A DNA stretch of 64,000 nt, taken from assembly GCA_034670405.1 (NCBI GenBank), contig JAXDDX010000004.1:5991001-6055000 (forward strand), given 5' to 3'. Made by a program: the position numbers and the translations under genes. The DNA comes from Hoplostethus atlanticus. Lineage: Eukaryota; Chordata; Actinopteri; Trachichthyiformes; Trachichthyidae. Numbering within the stretch: the stretch's first letter is position 1; the number at the start of each line of letters is the position of its first letter. Under the pieces are notes generated by a model. That model had not been told where the DNA came from and did not search any database. It saw only the letters and a program-made list of their open reading frames with translations. This document shows, piece by piece, positions 34,173-46,030 of the stretch.

Positions 34173-35639
34173 CCCAATCTCCATCATGCAGTCCATGCAT
34201 GTGTGTGTATCGGCAAAAGAGCTCTCTGTCTTTTGTTCTCCAAAAGATAAAGAGCATTCGCTGCTCAGAAACAAACACATAAATATGCATTGATCTGTTC
34301 TGGTTGGGCGAATCTGAAGAACTGTCAAGCGTCAAATGTAAAGGTCATGCTTTACTCGCTGTAAGGGAGAAATCCTGGAGACCACGGTTAGGGCACTATT
34401 TGAATAAACTATGCAAGGATTTACAAGAAGTAACCTTCAGGGGGTAAAATAGGCCCCTCCCCTCAGCCAGGGAATTGCTGCAATTACGAATGTTTCCTAC
34501 CACTAACGTCACCGTAGATCAGACCCCAGATGTCATGCGCGTCATGATAAATAGTCAGCTGGCGAACATCAATATGGTTTTCATTAGGAGTATATTTTGT
34601 GCTTTCCTTCACTAGAAAGATTGATGGGTCAAGGTATCTTGAGATGACATAAATACATCACAGAATCCAATCCTTCTCTAGTCATACAGCCTGCTTTTTG
34701 CAAAAAATTCTCCTTGTTTATGAGATGTATTATCACAATGAATAATATTGTGTATGAAAATCGTGAGCACAATGGATTACCATTTGAATTTTGAACAAAG
34801 TGCCCCTACTCCGACCCCCACCCCTCTCTGTGCAGCATGACAGCCGAGCAGAATGTGGCAGGTGGAGGTCTTTCAGGCAGAGAGAGGGGTGACCTTGCCG
34901 CTTCCTGTGCAGAATTGGTTTGGTTGGTAACACAGCACCGGGTCCCAGAGATCTGCTATAGCTCTATAGACAGGCCTGGTGAACAGAGGGCCAGTCCCAG
35001 CCCCAGCCTCATGCCCAGCCCCACGGCAACAGATGCCACATGGCGGCCCCAGAGCCTTCAGCCGACGAGGAGACATAGGCGAGCGCCAGCCGGGTCACCG
35101 GAGCCCATGTCCATGTCACGCTCAGAGAAGGCCTTCTCAGCGGGCAGGCAGGCAGGCTGCCGTCCTCTCCTGTCCCCCTTCCTCCGAGGCAGAGTGGAAC
35201 AGCTCGTTTGCACGTGCTTTGTGTAGATTAAAGCAAGAGGCTGTCAGGGATAATTAAAAGTAATAGAGCTTAGCGCTTTTTGGATTAGTGTCCTAGACAG
35301 CCATACTACTGTCTGGGTAATTGTGTTTGTTTATGTTTATGGTTTCCGGTGTGTACGCGTTACTTTTCAAACCAAGATATGTTAACAACAAAACATATTG
35401 ACACATGATATAACATACTAAAGGTGTGTGTATCTGTGTGTGTATGTTACTCAAATATAAGTATTGTAACTTTGCTGAAATGTTACTTGAGTAGAATAAC
35501 TGGTGTAAATATTTACTACAATAAATGTTGCAGGTTACTTGGTATTGTTCCATCTTGCCCATGCAGTGCTGACTGTTTTCTCTCTGTAAATGCATAGGCT
35601 ATGTTGACTGTTCTAAAAATATCATTTCTTTATTCCATC
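34173..35639. other. Unique non-coding segment
   Basis: A plus-strand frame of 129 codons (34837-35226) is Pro/Ser/Arg-rich and unrecognised. No splice context supports it. Confidence 0.45.
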
Positions 35640-36005
35640 TGTGATAAAGGCTGAAAACGCTCGTCCCTGTTATTCACTAACGTTACTACACTGACGTTTC
35701 TTTTGCTAGTAGCTGTCCAACTAGCTAGCAAGGTTAGCGAACCAGCTTGACAACAGCCAGACAAACACAAACCAATAATGCTGTAGCTGCATAGATGGTG
35801 TCTTGGCTAATGTTAACTAAGCTACTGTCATGGATAAATATAAACATTTAATATTACAGTTTGCGGTTAAACGCAGACAGTGTTGCCAACTCTCTTCCAA
35901 AGAAAGAGAAATAGAGAGTTTATGTGTTGTATGACTGGTCTATTCATCAGTATGATCAAGGCAGTTCAAGTCTAATGTGCTCGCTAAAAAGCTGAAAATC
36001 ACAGT
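35640..36005. mobile_element. Possible non-autonomous DNA element remnant
   Basis: The stretch has repeated TAGC/GTTAGC-type motifs (CAACTAGCTAGCAAGG, GGTTAGCGAACC, GCTAATGTTAACTAAGC) and a GTGTTGCCAACTCTC box followed by CTCGCTAAAAAGC. I associate this combination with short DNA-transposon remnants in fish genomes. Terminal inverted repeats and target duplications could not be located. Confidence 0.3.
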
Positions 36006-36409
36006 TGCATTCCATTCGACTGTGTGTGGATTTAGACGTCAAATTGTTTCCTGGGCACAATAGGCTGCAACTTAGAACAAATTAGTGCGAGCAAAAACAT
36101 AATGGGGGAATATAGAGGAAAAAATGCTGGAATGAAAAATACTGCAGTTCAGCGCTTGGCTGTGCCAGTGATTTAGAAAGTTGCCACACTGAGTCACTGA
36201 AGGTATGAATCAGCTGATGTTTATCTCAAAAATGCCCTTGGGAATGCTTCATTTAGCAACAGTTATTAGCAGGTTCAACTGGACTCAATCAATATGGACA
36301 TCAGTCAGGAAACATGACTCTCTACTTTCTTTTCCATAATAGGAACTTTACTGACTAAATCAACAGAATTCTTTTGTTTTTTTTGCTTGTATAGCAAAGA
36401 AAGATACTT

Positions 36410-37060
36410 TCCATCTCTTTTTTTTTATTATGTATCATTCCAAGCCAAATTGGAGCCATGCTCTTTTGCTTGATTATAAAATGTACTTTCTCCTATTATA
36501 AATGAATACAGCAGAGTGAAAATTCATGGCATAATGAAATTAGAGGGGGCGAAATTACTATTTGGACTTGGTACAGTAATAGCATGATAAATTATGGCAC
36601 ATTTTCTTCAGGGGACATTGCTTGAGGAAATGTTGTAAAACGCCCATGGGAACCAGCAGTCATCAATCACACATGGTGTGGTTGGGGCTGTTGTGGTGGC
36701 CCTGAGGACTTGGGTCTGCACAGCAGCCAGTAATCTAAATTGTGACACTGAGCTCCAAGGCCCCCATGGGGCTGCCCGCTCTGTCGCCTGCAAAGAAAAC
36801 AGATCAGGGGAGAGGGATCAAGGTTTGTTTTCTTCCTTTTCTAGGTCATTATTTATTATGTGAAATATCAACGTCCTTGGCTGCTGCATGGGATCTCCTT
36901 TCCCCCCAATTGACAGATCTCATTATAAGATAAATGTGACAAAGATAGCTCATAATGCTTCAGAGAAATGTAACACCATTAGCGGGTCATTGTCATCGTT
37001 CTAATGTGTCCTTTTAAGCAGCTTAGTGAACTGGTGCTGAAGTGTGATACAGGGATTAAC
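36410..37060. promoter_or_regulatory. Candidate conserved non-coding block
   Basis: About 650 bp without repeats, AT-rich, with many ATTA/TAAT cores (ATTATAAATGAATAC, GCATAATGAAATTAG, GATAAATTATGGC). No open frame above 63 codons. It is one of the better enhancer candidates by composition; conservation is untested. Confidence 0.3.
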
Positions 37061-38080
37061 CTATCAGAGAGTTGCTGCGGAGGAGTTGAGCCGCCATTGA
37101 TGGAAATTTTTGGACGGGTGGCGATATCTTCCCAGGCACTACGCAGAGTCATGGTGGAGCCTGATTCCTAAACACACAGAGGTTTCTGGGATACGGGGGA
37201 GGATGTCTGGAGGGTATAGGGATGCAGAGGACTGGGGCTGACGTGTACTTTGTGTATGAAATCCTTTGTGGCGGAGTGGAAGGAATGCATTGAATTAAAG
37301 AGTCTTGCATTTAAAGGGTCTTGGTCGTTTTTTTGATCTAGGTGTCTGGAAATGATTTTGTTGTTAGTTTTCACATATTTCTTACTGTGGTAGCCATTAT
37401 GTTTGTTCCATTATGTCAGCACAGCATCTGTAGTTTTACTTCAAATCTTGATATTAAGAATATTAAGAAACTACAGCTCATTCTCAGAACAACCCTCAGT
37501 GAAAGGACATGATTTTAGTGAGTTGACAGAACAAATATACTGAGGTTGGGAGTCTAGTGAGTTAATGATGAGTACATTTCACATCTGAGTTGTGGAAATG
37601 ACTTTAAACTTTCAGCGAGAGGAAACGTTTCCAGGGTTAAATGGTTATTTATGAGCCTGTTGTTCAATCCTACCATACAGTCAGGAGTACACATCATTAT
37701 CCCTCAGTCATTCATTGTGCTTTTGGTGACTGTTAGCTGATCGATTACACCTCATCAATCATTCTATTAGCTCTCAGCATAACATTAACATCATATGAGG
37801 GTATAGACTGATGTGCTGATGATGATACAACACGCATTAACAGGCATACTGGTGCACACACACACGAGAGAAATGTTTATATTACTGTTATTTTGCGCTT
37901 TTAGCTCAAATGCTTCTGATTTTTTCCCCCCTCTAGTCTAGAAATGAGAAGAACTTATTATTGCCAAGTCAATTTAAACATAAAGCTTGGTGTTGGTTAG
38001 TGAACAAGCAGCCTCAATTACTCTGAGAAAACTGAGAGTGAGAATATGTGAAACATTCTCGTCAGGTAAGACATTTCAGC
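37061..38080. other. Unique non-coding segment
   Basis: No gene is seen. At 37930-38065 a very good acceptor (TTTTTTCCCCCCTCTAG) and donor (CAG|GTAAGA) are about 130 bp apart, but all three frames between them contain stops, so it could only be a non-coding exon. Confidence 0.4.
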
Positions 38081-38400
38081 AAAGCTTTACTATTGCCTTT
38101 TCTAATTTCATGGCTCAGCAGGAATTATCAAAGCCTTTTTGATTACATTTTCATATGACCTTGATCTCAAAGGGCAGAGCAATCAATACAATAGCCATTA
38201 GCATCCGGGTAATTGTTAGTGAAATAATAATCATTTTCTGGGCCTCAGAATCTCTTTTAGCTTCTTATTTATTTATTGGGCATATGGAGGGAGAAAGGGG
38301 GCCGCTAGCTGAGATGGATGTGATGAATAGAGCCCAGAGATGCAAATTAAAATGTTTGTAATTAAACCCACTGATCATGATGGCTTTCTTTGCTGCAGTC
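38081..38400. promoter_or_regulatory. Candidate conserved non-coding block
   Basis: AT-rich, repeat-free sequence with GGGTAATTGTTAG, AATAATAATCATTTTC and TTTGTAATTAAACCC motifs. The regulatory role is inferred. Confidence 0.28.
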
Positions 38401-38639
38401 CTGCTGCTTCCTGCTGCAATAGAAACCAGTTTTAGCCTCTAAAAATATAACTTTTGAGACATGTAGTGTTGTGTCAGCGTGATTTCAACACCTTTTTTAA
38501 CCTAAGTTGAGCTTTTTTTCTGTGTTGATGTTTGTGTGGATTTGTTAGCATTGCGGTCTTGCAGGATCGGCAAACACCGGAGCCATCTTGTTTACGTACC
38601 GACATGTACACCGGCAATGCACCAAACCACAACGCAGTA

Positions 38640-39075
38640 GTCAGGGTAATGGGACTATTTATTCTGCTTTGTTAGGAGAAGGGGTCATGTGATCAGGGGA
38701 TAGTAATTATAGCATACGCTTAATTACATTAGCAACCTCCTGTCTTTTCATATTATCTCTGATGCAAAAAAACACAGAGAGAGATTTGATTATGTTAATA
38801 AGCAGTGTTTTATACATGGTAATGGAGGCCTAGTTCAAAGCCATTAGTGCTATGAGGAATATCCATTTGAGTGTCTGAGCTCTTGAACGCAGCTCGGCTC
38901 AAAGTGCACATTGTTTAATGGTATTGATCAACGGTCTAGCGAGCTCCGGGGCTTTTTGCTCATTACTGTGTTGTATCCGTGCTTTCTTGGGCAACGATGC
39001 CCATACAGCAATTACTGCCACGGCCATTTAGATGATCTAACAGAGAAATCATAATCATAAAAAGATGGAGAAGAG
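38640..39075. promoter_or_regulatory. Candidate conserved non-coding block
   Basis: Repeat-free sequence with AGTAATTATAGC, CTTAATTACATTAGC, GCAATTACTGCC and GATGATCTAAC motifs. No coding frame. Confidence 0.28.
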
Positions 39076-40087
39076 GAAGGAGCAAAAAAAAAAGCATGCG
39101 TCATTGTCTGAGGAAAAAACAAAATGCTTATTGAATGGAAACATTTCAAGATGTCAAGTATTCACTTCAAAACATATCCTTCCGTCAACCTCCTGTCGTT
39201 TAATCCTGTATTGAGTCTTAACATTGTATTTTTCTTAAAACAAGTGAACCAAATCTGTCAATGCGGTGAGATAAATTCCCATACAAATAAACTTGTTTTA
39301 AGACTTTTGCTGAATGAAGTTTCTCTTGTTTCTCTTGTATTAGAGCGATCTGCTTTATTCTGCCTCATTTCAGTATCTTGACATTTGCATTGTTACTGAT
39401 TGAATCTGTATTAACACAGCTTTTGTCTGCCATTTCATCCAGCTTTAACCTTTCCCCCCCTCCCATACCACAACTTGCTAAGGGCACAACTTGATTTGAT
39501 TCAATTATATTGTCTTGGCCAGTTAAATATAACAAATAAAATCAAAATCAGGGAACTCGTTCAAAAAAACAAAAACGACAGAGCTAGTTAAACCTTCGAA
39601 TCAACCTTTCTCTCCTCACGCAGCCTGTCTGTCTGTCTCGCTTTCTCTCCCTGTCGCTCTTTCTCTCTCTCTCTCTCTCTCTCGCCCCGTTTCCCCATTG
39701 CCTATCTCTCCCTATCAATGAGGCAGCAGACATCCCAGACCTGCTCAGTCAACTGCTTCAAGATTTATTCTTTGTAACAAATCTGCAACAGCTGGAGAGC
39801 CGGGGAATGCATGTAAACTTTGTGTGTGTAATTTGGTGACAAGTCAGGCTTAATCAAGCTCCCAGTGGCTGGATGAGAGGAGCGCAGGGGAGCGGCATAT
39901 GGGGAGCTGAGTGGTGAACAGGCAGTGGGCAGGCAGGGAGACACAGAGCTCTGTTCATGAGCATTAACATGCTGTACAGGAGCAGCGGCAGGCGCTCAGA
40001 CAGCCAGCAGCCAGCTAGCCCGGCCCCTGGTCCGCGTAGACAACGAAGACAGGCAGCGGGTCCACACCGACACATATATTATGCACA
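39076..40087. other. Unique non-coding segment
   Basis: No gene is seen. It contains a CT-rich patch at 39601-39683. Confidence 0.5.
39660..39683. repeat. (CT)n microsatellite
   Basis: About 11 CT units at the end of a longer CT-rich patch. Confidence 0.92.
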
Positions 40088-40114
40088 CTCACACACACAC
40101 ACACACACACACAC
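40088..40114. repeat. (CA)n microsatellite
   Basis: About 13 CA units. Confidence 0.94.
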
Positions 40115-40139
40115 TAGGTAATGACTACACATAATTTAT

Positions 40140-40390
40140 AATATATTACATTCATACGATTTCCCTTACCATTTCCAAAGTGCTCTTACTGTATATATCG
40201 TGTTTTTGTTTTTTTATATAAGAGCTCTTACTGTAATTACTGTAATACTGTAAATATTGTGTTGTTTTTTTACTGTAAATACTGTGTACTGTTGCCCTTT
40301 TGCACATTCCCAATGAGCATTGCTTTTCATTTCACTACACACCCTGTGTGTGTATGTGACAAATAAAGTTCTGAATCTTGAATATTGTGT
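40140..40390 (+). mobile_element. Dispersed-repeat 3' tail (retrotransposon-like)
   Basis: The segment has repeated ACTGTAAATA/TACTGTAAT motifs and GTGTTTTTGTTTTTTTATA, then TTTTGCACATTCCCAATGAG, a TTTCATTTCACTAC box, GTGACAAATAAAG (a poly(A)-signal-like motif) and CTGAATCTTGAA at its end. This is the layout of 3' UTR tails of abundant fish non-LTR elements. No upstream ORF is present, so it is strongly 5'-truncated. Confidence 0.5.
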
Positions 40391-40928
40391 TGAGGAAGGA
40401 CACATGACTGAACACTTTTCTGCAACACCTTAGAAACATATGGACATGTTTATTCAGGGTGGGGGGTTTTGTTTTTTTTGTTCTGTGAATTTAGTGTGTA
40501 TAATCAGAAGGGATCAAGTCCCTGTCTTAGAAAAACTGTCAAATCTGTTGAAATCATGCAAACCAAATACTATAAACACTATAAACTATAAATGCTATCA
40601 TGTAAGGGTCCTCAATATTGTTTAGGCTGGGGAACATATAACATTTATTCCCACCCTGGGCACCTAGCAGTGTACAAACTAGTAATCTGCTTTTATTAGT
40701 ACTCTTGTCATGTAGGAACTACAAAGTGCTGCGCCTCATTTTGTCTCCCAACCCATAGCAACACTCGTCCACTGTATTATCATCCATATGTGGCCATTTG
40801 TTAAGAGGAAAATGCCCCATGGCCATGACATCGTCCAGAAGAGGCAGAGCAGCACAATGATCTGACCCAACACACCAACATATATAGAAACCGCAGGGAC
40901 ATCCTTGCCCCTGGTGTACTGTACGAGT

Positions 40929-40929
<1 letters not shown>
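40391..40929. other. Unique non-coding segment
   Basis: No gene is seen. Minus-strand frames of 84-171 codons (40719-41251) run through the CA and GA tracts and are artefacts. Confidence 0.5.
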
Positions 40930-40973
<44 letters not shown>

Positions 40974-40976
40974 ACA
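40930..40976. repeat. (CA)n microsatellite
   Basis: About 23 CA units with one ATA break. Confidence 0.97.
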
Positions 40977-41092
40977 ATGACCACAGGCCCCAGCACTGGG
41001 CCACTCAGGGGACCTAGTGTTAATGACAGCATCTCTGGCTGAACTGAGCAGTACAGCTGGTCCCGACTGCCCTGCACAGCTGCATCACATGA

Positions 41093-41095
<3 letters not shown>

Positions 41096-41130
<35 letters not shown>
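41096..41130. repeat. (GA)n microsatellite
   Basis: About 17 GA units. Confidence 0.96.
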
Positions 41131-41132
<2 letters not shown>

Positions 41133-41266
41133 TAGAGAAATATGAAGGAGAAGAAGAAGGGAAAATGAGTATGAGAGGATTGAAATGTTTCCCTGTTTAG
41201 AGGGAAGCTGGGTAAGAGGCGATGTTGAGGACAGGCAACATAACATGGCAAGGTCAGTGCCTTACA

Positions 41267-41268
<2 letters not shown>

Positions 41269-41319
<51 letters not shown>
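41269..41319. repeat. (GA)n microsatellite
   Basis: About 25 GA units, about 140 bp after another GA tract. Confidence 0.98.
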
Positions 41320-41322
<3 letters not shown>

Positions 41323-41987
41323 AAGAGCAGTCCTATACAGAGACCTTGGTCTGTAGATCCCCATTCAAACATCACTCTGAGACGTCCATCATATTTACGT
41401 CTCCACAGTGTGTTTCAATTGAAAGAAGCTATTGTGTGTGGTCTATGATTCAAGGCATTTGGTTAGGCACTGGGTTTGCTGTACCCTTGGAAGTATTTTT
41501 CAATAGAAGAACCTTTGCCTGTATCGTACTGTACTGTACATACAAAATAGTCGTAACCATGGTTACACAATTAAATGAAATGAGACCTTTGGCAGAGGCT
41601 GATTGTTACAAAGGAAGACTGCATATTACATCCACCATTAAGTCAGGAATGGCCGCCGTAAAAGCACTTCAAAAAAAGTGTGAAACCTTGATACATATGT
41701 ATGAAAACACCATTCAAGTTTCTTTGAATAGAAACAAGCCTTTAAAAAGGGAAGTGGGCAGAGAGATTATGTGAATATCGTGTGCGAGGTTGGGCGAATG
41801 TGTGTGTGTGTGTTTTGTCATGATGCATTATAGTTTCTCCTCAGGAACACATGGCAAGGTATTTACCAAGCCATCTGCTAAAATCGCCTGGCTGAATTGA
41901 GCTGACGTCCAGTTGCTAAGGAAATGGATGCTTTTCAAAGGGGCCAGCCAGTGTTGCACACCTGTCAGTGTAAAAGGACCCTGTCTT
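41320..41987. other. Unique non-coding segment with a 142-codon open frame
   Basis: A plus-strand frame at 41346-41774 is open for 142 codons with balanced composition and no low-complexity repeat. Its middle (PLEVFFNRRTFACIVLYC) is hydrophobic. I do not recognise it. There is no evident promoter, splice context or poly(A) signal, and a frame of this length is expected a few times by chance in 64 kb. Confidence 0.3.
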
Positions 41988-41991
41988 TCTC

Positions 41992-42025
<34 letters not shown>

Positions 42026-42026
42026 C
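41988..42026. repeat. (CT)n microsatellite
   Basis: CT units with one CTCGCT break. Confidence 0.96.
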
Positions 42027-44718
42027 ATCTTCCTTCATCTCTTTCTCCTTGTGTATGTGCAGCTCATCAGTCCAACAGTCAGATGTGATGCACAGTGTTC
42101 TTCACCAACACCAGAGCTGTGATGATCACAATTATTTTGTTTATTCTGCGTTGCGTTTCAGTGCACTTTCAGTGTAATTGCTATGCAGCTGATTGCCTGT
42201 ATGATTTTCTGCACAAAACTTTACTGGGTTTTATTTATTTTTGCTTTAAATTTCATTAAAATTGCTAATGTGTGAGATGATCAAAGGGACCTGTAAGTGA
42301 GCTGATGTAGATCAGCACTGCGAGAAGCATGACAAATACTGGCCCAGAACTGAACAGGGAAAAAGAGCACCGGTGCACTTCAGCACAGTTGGGGCACGTC
42401 AACGAGCAGGTGGTTATGATTGCTTTAGTGTCACAATCCTACGGCTTGCGGCTAGACACTTTTCCCAGAAGAAGTTAATGCAGCTGGAGAAGTGTGTCCG
42501 GGGTTTGTGATGAGTTTCGGGGAACGTGGCTGCAGGGCAGGGCATGACCTTCGGAGAGACGCTTTGTCATCTCGGTTTGAGCGCTTGCGTCCCTGTCTGG
42601 GTGACACCAATAAAGGTCACTGCAGGGGCAGACTTCTGGTCATAAATCAACAAGGTAACTTGGGACATGGTGTCCTTTTGGTCCCAATTCCACTGTCCTG
42701 CTTGGGCCTTGCCCTAGATTAAGGAGGAGAAACAATATCATACAAGATGGAGAGTTTCAAGATAAATGAAAGCTTGAAATATATTCAGTATTTCCCATAG
42801 AACAGATGTGATCCTAGACGCTCAGAGCAGAGCATTATACCAATGTTGCTGGAGTTTTACATGTTATTAGGGCCACCTGCCTTTTCCATGAAAAAGGTAC
42901 GGTCCCTTTTTGATCTCACCTATTAAATCCACTTCAAATGAGAAGTAGATAAAGGGAAGGAGATGGGTTAAAGAGGGACATCTGAGCCATGGATTGTGCC
43001 AAAGGGGCAGCAAGGTAGTCAGGAGGGTGGTCATCAACGTTTTGTACACCTGCTGTACACTATATACTATATACTATATATACATACATGTGACTTTTTT
43101 TTATCATTGTCATTTTTTTCATCTTCTCCTATAATCCTCTGACATCTTGTAAAGCTGTTGTTGCCTTTCTTTCCGGTTACTGAACAACACACAACACAAC
43201 AGTGACAAGCTGGCCCACGTCCTTGTAACCTAGCTACATAAGGTGAATATTTCAGTGCAAGATCAGAGGTTTTGGGTAGCCTTTGTACTTAAAATTAGCC
43301 AATTGTACACACTCTACAGTATATTATTACTTTACTATTACAGCACCATCAGCCTTCCATTAGTGAAATATTATTCTGCATCTCTGAAAGATAATTGCCC
43401 TCACGGCTCTCATCACCCAGACACCATGTTAACTTAGAAACAATCCCCCCTGTCTGTCAGCTGCACAACAAAAGAGCCTTGGATGGAGGAGGAACATCTT
43501 CATCTCCCTCACCGAATACATTAGACCCGTAAGTGGGCTTGGTTATTGCCGAGGCCTGTGTTTGCGTTGGGCACCTGGGATTCTCCAGGCCTGTTTGATG
43601 TGGCCCTTTTCAAGCACTCTGATCATCCTGCTAAATTGCGGCTAATGGACAGGGCCTGCCACTCGGTGAGGCCCAGACAACGGGGGGACAATTTTGCGAC
43701 GCGCACACACCTGTCCTTTGTAGTTGAGCGAGACATTGTGTGCACAGGCGCATTAGTGTCTGCGATGCTCACACAGGCACTTTGTGAGCTGTAGTGCAGC
43801 CAGAGCTGCCATTTAGGCCTGAATAACCCCAGGTGCCATTACCTTGGGTACCTGAGTGCCCTCCGCGCTCTGACCAAACAATACGCTGCCAGGGGGGAGG
43901 GGGGTGGTGGTGGAGGGTGTATGTGTGTATTATATATTGTGAGATATTGTGTGTGTGTGTAGGTGTGGAGAAAGACACACAGGAATACTACCAGGACTCT
44001 GGCTCTGACCCGTTCAGTCTTTACTATTATTGGTTGCTTGTCATTTTGGTGCTCTAGGTAATTGCACTGTTGCACTCGTTCTAAATACCTCTGGATGAGA
44101 GCATGGCGCTTTAATGATGCTTAAAATGTAAAACGAGTACAGCGCTTTCTAAACTTTCCCGACATAATGAGTGTTTTGGGTTAAATTTACACTGATCTTA
44201 ATGAAATGACTTGAGCTATATCATTTTTATGTGTTAGCCCGAGGTTCTGACATATCAAATCAGCTTATTTTCTTTGGTTTGCCAATAAAATGCTTGCAAG
44301 GTACTGCAGCTGTGACATTTCTGCTAATTGGCAACACCTTTAACTGAGCAGAATCTCATCTTTGTTCCCCGGTTGGTAAGGATCTTTTTTTAATTATAAG
44401 TGGAAATAACACAAATTATTTCCCCCCAATAACAACACAACAATTAAAAACTAAACCAGTGCTCTTTGTCCAAGTAAAGAAAATGACATTGCATCGTACA
44501 AACACGCCACGGGGCTACTTTCTGAAGTGTGTTGGAACAAATAACCGAGCAGGTAGCTGAGCAGAACCTTTGAGAAATGTCCGAGGCATGGCTCCAAACC
44601 AAGCCCATATTGAACGGCACCTAACAGTTTTAAATCAAGTCTGTGTGCCCAGCATCTGATGTGGGAGGGACTGGGAAAGGCTTTCTGTGAGCGCACCGGG
44701 AGATTTTTATATTTGAGC

Positions 44719-44721
<3 letters not shown>
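42027..44721. other. Unique non-coding segment
   Basis: About 2.7 kb with few repeats: an ACTATAT-type patch at 43060-43085 and a G-rich patch at 43890-43920. Frames are under 83 codons and no exon is supported. Confidence 0.5.

Positions 44722-44757
<36 letters not shown>
44722..44757. repeat. (GT)n microsatellite
   Basis: About 18 GT units followed by GTTT-interrupted GT. Confidence 0.97.
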
Positions 44758-44760
<3 letters not shown>

Positions 44761-44943
44761 TGTTTGTGTTTGTGTGGACAATGACAGTATCTGTTGTGCC
44801 AGAGGAACTGATGAGCAGGTGGTCTGAGTGGGATTCAGCATACTCTCTCTCCCTCCTATTCACACTAGCACTCATCTCTCTCTCTGCTTCTGTATTTGTG
44901 CGTATGTATCTGTCTGTCTCTCGGGCAGTCTCACTCTCTTTAT

Positions 44944-44965
44944 CTCTCTCTCTCTCTCTCTCTCT
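44944..44965. repeat. (CT)n microsatellite
   Basis: About 11 CT units. Confidence 0.93.
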
Positions 44966-45290
44966 TGTTCTTGTTTTGTTTCATTTCTGTTTGTTGTATG
45001 TGAATCATAGTTTAGTGTGCTGCTGCTCAAGCCGGGCAGAGAATGATGCGGGTGACTTTCAAGAAATGAGAGGAAGCGGGTAACAGACCCACATGCATGG
45101 GAGGAAATGTTGAAAATGGAAAAGAAATCTATAGGAAAAATATGTGGGCATGACATGCAGTATGGGCGTTTTGACACCTGTGCTTGAATGTATTTTTGAA
45201 GTTGCAATGAATAAAACATTACAGGAACTCTCCTCTTCTATTACAAAGGCAGTACAATGTTACATGACTCATAGGACTCAATACCCTCCG

Positions 45291-45292
<2 letters not shown>

Positions 45293-45326
<34 letters not shown>
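45293..45326. repeat. (CA)n microsatellite
   Basis: About 17 CA units. Confidence 0.96.
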
Positions 45327-45328
<2 letters not shown>

Positions 45329-45432
45329 TACTGCACATACCATCACTAACCAGATGTCTATGTCTATTGATCGCTTCAGTGCCATGGTTCAGTGACATTC
45401 CATTTAGCTGATGTCAATGCATGCATCTCTCT

Positions 45433-45530
45433 ACACACACACACACACACACACACACCACACATGCACGTACACAAGCACACACACTACGCATGCACGC
45501 ATGCATTCACACACGTGCATACACACACTC
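45433..45530. repeat. (CA)n tract with imperfect ACGCATGCA repeats
   Basis: About 13 CA units followed by degenerate CA/GCATGCA alternating purine-pyrimidine sequence to about 45530, which is Z-DNA-prone. Confidence 0.9.
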
Positions 45531-45768
45531 CAGCAGCTTGGGATAATACACTGTATGGTGTGCATTGCATGGTCATGGCTATCAGCATTCACGGCAAGTC
45601 TAAATATGACCCATATGCTCCTGATGCATTGTTGACCTGTTTGGACAGTGGCACAGTGTTGGGTATCAGATCCATTCAGAGGATCAGGTTGTGGATCTAC
45701 ATCTACAGCTTCACAAAGACACTCGGTGTCCCATGTCTTCTTTCTCTCACTTGCTGCACATTCAGCAA

Positions 45769-46030
45769 AGTCACTGTAAAAAAAATCCCCCACAAGCCCC
45801 GGTCCCACTTGGATTTAACTCTAAGTCACTGTAAAAAAATCCCCCACAAGCCCCGGTCCTACTTGGATTTAACTCTAAGTCACTGTAAAAAAATCCCCCA
45901 CAAGACCCGGTCCCACTTGGATTTAACTCTAAGTCACTGTAAAAAAATCCCCCACAAGACCCGGTCCCACTTGGATTTAACTCTAAGTCACTGTAAAAAA
46001 ATCCCCCACAAGCCCCGGTCCCACTCTAAA
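45769..46030 (+). repeat. 54-bp minisatellite, five copies
   Basis: The marker TCACTGTAAAAAAATCCCCC recurs at 45771, 45826, 45880, 45934 and 45988. Spacing is 55 bp once (one extra A in the A-run) and 54 bp thereafter. Each unit continues with an ACAAG(C/A)CCCGGTCC box and CTTGGATTTAACTCTAAG. Copies differ only at a C/A change in CAAGCCCC versus CAAGACCC, a C/T change and the A-run length. The fifth copy is cut short. Because 54 is divisible by three the array stays open and makes the end of the window's longest frame (228 codons), which should not be read as a gene. Confidence 0.97.

Noticed and set aside
35440..35545. ACTCAAATATAAGTA/TTACTTGAGTAG motifs like those in some fish DNA elements
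   Set aside because: The match is short and degenerate; no boundaries could be found.
37930..38065. Excellent acceptor and donor about 130 bp apart
   Set aside because: All three frames between them contain stop codons, so it is not a coding exon. A non-coding exon cannot be excluded.
40736..41251. 171-codon minus-strand frame
   Set aside because: It crosses the CA and GA tracts; Cys-Val and Ser-Leu repeats account for its length.
41346..41774. 142-codon open frame with a hydrophobic middle
   Set aside because: Unrecognised, no promoter or poly(A) signal, and length within chance expectation. Kept only as a note in the feature list.
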